A stretch of DNA of 50,574 nt, from positions 1 to 50,574 of the IMG/VR virus record IMGVR_UViG_3300009174_000247. One strand, 5' to 3'. The translations under genes were made by a program, and so were the position numbers. Positions 47,796-50,574 of this stretch are shown here, piece after piece. The notes under the pieces were generated by a model. That model was given only the letters and a program-made list of their open reading frames with translations. It was not told the origin of the DNA and did no database searches. The stretch comes from a virus. Each line of letters opens with the position of its first letter. Within the stretch, counting starts at the first letter, position 1.

Positions 47796-48056
47796 ATGAC
47801 AACAAAAAACGGCCTCGGCTATCAAGTCGTCTATCGCGGTGAAACCCTCCCCAATTTCGTAGAAGGCGGCTGGGTGTTCTTCCAGCGCCTCAAGGAGTAC
47901 GGCGGCGGATACTGGCTCGGGCGCACATACAACGATGCGTTCATATTCGGGCTTGAGCGGCCAACGTCGCTATTTGAAGGTATCCAATTCATCCTGGCTT
48001 CAAGGTCAGTCGAGCGAAACGCAGATCAGTTTGACGACAATTTCGAGCTGTTCTAG
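47796..48056 (+). CDS. LexA-controlled protein of unknown function
   Basis: 86 residues. MTTKNGLGYQVVYRGETLP, then GWVFFQRLKEYGGGYWLGRTYNDAFIFGLERP; aromatic and Gly-rich, no membrane segment or known motif. It has its own SOS promoter just upstream, the only gene in this operon with one. SOS-controlled phage genes often act on repressors or host repair (DinI, Tum, anti-restriction), but the sequence does not resemble those. Function unknown. Confidence 0.75.
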   Translation: MTTKNGLGYQVVYRGETLPNFVEGGWVFFQRLKEYGGGYWLGRTYNDAFIFGLERPTSLFEGIQFILASRSVERNADQFDDNFELF

Positions 48057-48076
48057 TCCACCCGGGTACCAAGAAG

Positions 48077-48097
48077 CCCCGCCATGCGAGGGTTTTT
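48077..48097 (+). terminator. Terminator after SOS gene
   Basis: Stem CCCCGC/GCGAGGG with one bulged A (48077-48082, 48086-48092), triloop CAT, then TTTTT. It separates the SOS gene from the following genes. Confidence 0.62.
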
Positions 48098-48122
48098 ATT
48101 ACTCAAATTCCAGGAGCACATC

Positions 48123-48284
48123 ATGACAGACACTTTCGAAAAGTGGCTGGATGAGCTTATCAAAAATCCAGCGACAGGATTAATCGAGGCGCGGCGCAGA
48201 GTGCTGAGCATTCCACGCGCAGACTTTGCCCGCGAAGTATGGAGCGACTGCCTCAAAGCCAGGAAAGGTAAATCAGCCAAGTAA
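48123..48284 (+). CDS. 53-residue hypothetical protein
   Basis: Starts at the ATG at 48123 with AGGAG upstream. Helical: FEKWLDELIKNPATGLIEARRRVLS and a basic tail LKARKGKSAK. Function unknown. Confidence 0.66.
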   Translation: MTDTFEKWLDELIKNPATGLIEARRRVLSIPRADFAREVWSDCLKARKGKSAK

Positions 48285-48304
48285 CCTATCTAGGAGTATC
48301 CCTT

Positions 48305-48484
48305 ATGACAATTCACAACCTACCTACTGAGAAGCGATTCCCAGTAGAGCGTGAGCTTGGCCTGCGTATAGCCGAGCTAATCAGCGAATACCACGGCCAG
48401 TTGTCATTGGTGGCCACCGTCGGAATTTTAGAAGTCGTCAAAAACGATTTGTTGAATAAAGGTGGAAAAGAAAATGTGCGATGA
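48305..48484 (+). CDS. 59-residue hypothetical protein
   Basis: MTIHNLPTEKRFPVERELGLRIAELI and a hydrophobic-ended helix VGILEVVKNDLLN. AGGAG is upstream, spaced a little far. Overlaps the next start by 11 bases. Function unknown. Confidence 0.6.
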   Translation: MTIHNLPTEKRFPVERELGLRIAELISEYHGQLSLVATVGILEVVKNDLLNKGGKENVR

Positions 48485-48689
48485 ATTCGAAGCAGCAAGC
48501 GAGTTGGAAACATTTTTGCGTGATGTGGCCCTGGCAAACAGAAAGCCACCGGTGACGTTTACCGGGTTCTGTGCCAGTGAGTGGTGCGGGGAAAAGATAG
48601 CTAAAGGGATGTTCTGTGATGAGGGGTGCCGGGAAGATCACCGGCTACAACAACTGGAGAAGATAAACAAACGGAGGGTGGCAGCATGA
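48474..48689 (+). CDS. C4 zinc-finger protein
   Basis: 71 residues from the ATG at 48474. The Cys pattern FCASEWCGEKIAKGMFCDEGCREDH gives two Cys pairs and a following basic helix (QQLEKINKRR). It resembles small C4-type fingers of phages (partial similarity to TraR/DksA type). Function unknown. Confidence 0.68.
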   Translation: MCDEFEAASELETFLRDVALANRKPPVTFTGFCASEWCGEKIAKGMFCDEGCREDHRLQQLEKINKRRVAA

Positions 48690-48778
48690 TTATCAAAAGC
48701 TCATGTCTGGATGCGGTGGTTATCGTGGCCCTGCTGGTGATTTGTGTGATCGTTCTGGGGTGGGGATTCTATGGATAG
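48686..48778 (+). CDS. 30-residue single-span membrane peptide
   Basis: 30 codons with GGAGGG upstream; a hydrophobic helix DAVVIVALLVICVIVLGWG spans nearly the whole peptide. Overlaps the zinc-finger gene by four bases (ATGA-type). Function unknown. Confidence 0.65.
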   Translation: MIIKSSCLDAVVIVALLVICVIVLGWGFYG

Positions 48779-48787
48779 GATGCTGCA

Positions 48788-49011
48788 ATGGATACAACGA
48801 TAGAGAACGCTATTAGGTCTGTAGCCCGACGATGCAGGACTGAAATCATCGCCCAGACGAAGGAAAGCCGAAGCAACTGCACGACCCAATCACCACTGAA
48901 ATCCTTAACCATCACGCCAAGAAAATCACCGCAATTCCTCCAGGTAAATTCAGCGCCAAGTTGTGGCTGAGTTATTACGTGCATCTCATAGATAAAGAAG
49001 CGAGGCAATAA
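48788..49011 (+). pseudogene. Frameshifted small gene before excisionase
   Basis: An N-terminal part MDTTIENAIRSVARRCRTEIIAQTKE starts at 48788. The likely C-terminal part, KQLHDPITTEILNHH and further FSAKLWLSYYVHLIDKEARQ, lies in the frame one base back and ends at TAA 49009-49011, which overlaps the excisionase start. Only joining the two frames yields one protein of about 74 residues, so I read it as broken by a frameshift near 48860 or, less likely, by a sequence error. Confidence 0.5.
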
Positions 49012-49259
49012 TGAGCAATGTTTTGCAAATAACCCCTAACAAGTGGGTGACCGAAGAGCTGCTAATGAGCATTAGCGGAATGACCAAGCACATGATCCAG
49101 CACGCTCGAAGAACCACATGGATGGAGGGCCGGGAGTACCGGCACGTAGCACCAGACCTCAATCCAAAGATGAACAGCCCCATAATGTATAACAGAGAAG
49201 CGATCGACCAATGGATTGAGCGACAAAGACCGGCGATCCGCCGCCGGATTTCTGCTTAA
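49011..49259 (+). CDS. xis: Excisionase
   Basis: 82 residues. ITPNKWVTEELLMSISGMTKHMIQHARRTTWMEGREYRHV and YNREAIDQWIERQRP match the enterobacterial prophage excisionase family (winged-helix DNA-binding). It directs excision together with the integrase 31 bases downstream. Start by a TAATG overlap with the broken gene. Confidence 0.9.
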   Translation: MSNVLQITPNKWVTEELLMSISGMTKHMIQHARRTTWMEGREYRHVAPDLNPKMNSPIMYNREAIDQWIERQRPAIRRRISA

Positions 49260-49290
49260 ATACCCTCCCCACTCAACCTAGAGGTGCTAC

Positions 49291-50574
49291 ATGACGAAAT
49301 ACCCAACCGGGGTGGAGAACCATGGCGGATCATTGCGCATATGGTTCATCTACCAAAAGCAAAGGGTAAGGGAAAATCTTGGCGTTCCCGACACCCTAAA
49401 AAACAGAAAGGCCGCATCAGAACTACGTACGTCAATCTGTTACTCAATCAAAACTGGAAACTTTAATTATTCAGCAAGCTTCCCCCAGTCCCCGAACTTG
49501 AAGAAGTTTGGGTTTGTGCAGGAAGGTATCAAGGTGGGAGATTTGGCGGAGAAATGGCTAGAGCTAAAAAGAATGGAGATATCTCTTAATGCTCACAAGC
49601 GCTACCGTTCTTACATCAAGATATGCTGCGAAATCCTGTCTCCTGATCGCATGGTGTCATCGATAACCCATGAGGACATTTTGACTGTTAGAAAGGAGCT
49701 GCTTACCGGGTTTCAGTTGCTTGGTAATTATCAAAAGAACAGGTCCGCCAAGAAGGGCCGAACCGTTCGCACGGTGAACGTCTACATAACGTGCCTGTCA
49801 GCATTGTTTGAGTTTGCCGAGCGAAATGGATACATCAGCAAGTCGCCATTCCAAGGAGTAGACCCGTTACGAAAGAGCAAGTCTGAACCCAACCCGTTAA
49901 GTTATGAAGAGTATCAACGTGTGATAGATGCAGCTCCATCGCAGCAGATCAGAAATCTGTGGGTGCTTGCCGTTCATACCGGCATGCGCCACGGTGAAAT
50001 CTGCGCCCTCGCCTGGGAGGATATCGATACACGCAACTGGTCTATCACCATAAGTCGTAACATGGCGTTAAAGGGGCATTTCACGCCACCTAAAACTGAA
50101 AGCGGAAACAGGACCATAAGCTTAACCGAGGTTGCTATTCAGGCCCTGAAAAGCCAAATGGAGTACACCAGGGTAGGAAGGCCTCGACAGGTTGAAGTTA
50201 ACCTGCGTGAGTTTGGCAGGAAGAGGATAGATCAGTGCACGTTTGTCTTTGTGCCGAGATTAACGGCAAGGAATGGTTGCGGTGGTGATTGGTATGCGCC
50301 AGGGTCAATTAGCGGAACGTGGAGCAGTATGCTAGCACGTGCTGGGGTTAAGCATCGGAAAGCCTATGAGTCTAGGCACACTTATGCATGCTGGGCGTTA
50401 AGTGCCGGTGCAAACCCCAACTTCATTGCTAACCAGATGGGCCATACGTCAGCCCAAATGGTATACAGCGTTTACGGTAAATGGATGAGTGACAACAATC
50501 ATGATCAGCTAAGCATTTTGAACGCTAATTTCGGTGGGAATGCCCCACATATGCCCCAAGCGATTTCCTACTGA
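49291..50574 (+). CDS. int: Integrase, tyrosine recombinase
   Basis: 427 residues, complete to its TGA at the window end. N-terminal arm-binding domain (first 90 residues, DUF3596-like), core-binding domain about 80-190, catalytic domain 205-400. Arg233 (TGMRHGE), Arg362/His363 (ESRHTYAC), His385 (MGHTS) and Tyr395 (VYGKW) make up the active site; the usual first His of box II is replaced by Tyr. GAGGTG precedes the ATG. Inserts and excises the phage genome. The attachment site is not visible and probably lies beyond the edge. Confidence 0.95.
   Translation: MTKYPTGVENHGGSLRIWFIYQKQRVRENLGVPDTLKNRKAASELRTSICYSIKTGNFNYSASFPQSPNLKKFGFVQEGIKVGDLAEKWLELKRMEISLNAHKRYRSYIKICCEILSPDRMVSSITHEDILTVRKELLTGFQLLGNYQKNRSAKKGRTVRTVNVYITCLSALFEFAERNGYISKSPFQGVDPLRKSKSEPNPLSYEEYQRVIDAAPSQQIRNLWVLAVHTGMRHGEICALAWEDIDTRNWSITISRNMALKGHFTPPKTESGNRTISLTEVAIQALKSQMEYTRVGRPRQVEVNLREFGRKRIDQCTFVFVPRLTARNGCGGDWYAPGSISGTWSSMLARAGVKHRKAYESRHTYACWALSAGANPNFIANQMGHTSAQMVYSVYGKWMSDNNHDQLSILNANFGGNAPHMPQAISY

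Noticed and set aside
1-50574. tRNA genes, CRISPR arrays, insertion sequences
   Set aside because: I saw no cloverleaf-like segment, no regular spaced repeat array and no transposase; the iterons and operators are explained by replication and control.

Overview
The window reads as one complete lambdoid temperate phage or prophage of a gamma-proteobacterium, most likely Enterobacterales. A P22-like N antiterminator, CI/Cro/CII control genes, nin-region genes (NinB, NinG), a Rad52-type annealing protein, an SSB and an enterobacterial-type excisionase and integrase support this. Species cannot be fixed from the sequence. The left edge falls at the stop codon of a tail gene and the right edge at the integrase stop, so attachment sites and flanking host DNA are not visible.

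Layout. (1) 1-24774, minus strand: late structural operon read right to left: terminase, portal, minor head protein, protease/scaffold, capsid, connector proteins, tail tube, tape measure, tail tip and an esterase-like tail spike. A P22 immI-like island (Mnt-like repressor, Arc-like repressor, BRO-N antirepressor, second Rha-like regulator) sits inside the tail genes at 10510-13639. (2) 25115-26975: lysis genes (holin, lysozyme, Rz/Rz1). (3) 26976-27515: gene-free late promoter and leader. (4) 27516-31315: antiterminator candidate and nin-type genes. (5) 31315-34440: DnaB helicase, initiator with iteron origin, CII, Cro. (6) 34441-34548: operator region. (7) 34549-37037, plus strand: CI followed by a HipA-like kinase and a DUF3037 protein in the position lambda uses for rexAB. 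(8) 37226-37800: pL/OL, nutL and N. (9) 37817-49259: an oppositely oriented zinc-binding gene, then a long left operon with recombination genes (Rad52-like, SSB), a cytosine methyltransferase, many small zinc-ribbon or membrane proteins, an SOS-controlled gene and the excisionase. (10) 49291-50574: integrase.

How it works together. CI binds related AATAGCT-type operators at OR and OL and holds down two promoters with identical hexamers (TTTACA-17 bp-TATTAT). N acts at nut-like sites to extend both early transcripts. Replication starts at iterons inside the initiator gene and loads the phage DnaB. The Q-like protein lets late transcription pass a leader terminator and at least four further intrinsic terminators inside the structural operon. 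A second control circuit, with Mnt-like operators at 13110-13168, governs the antirepressors.

Most promising for new biology: the HipA-like/DUF3037 pair, a stand-alone ClpX-type zinc finger beside DnaB, the LexA-controlled unknown gene at 47796, the long second reading frame inside the methyltransferase gene, and a candidate sar-like antisense RNA in the immI island. All function statements rest on motif reading and remembered families; no searches were run.
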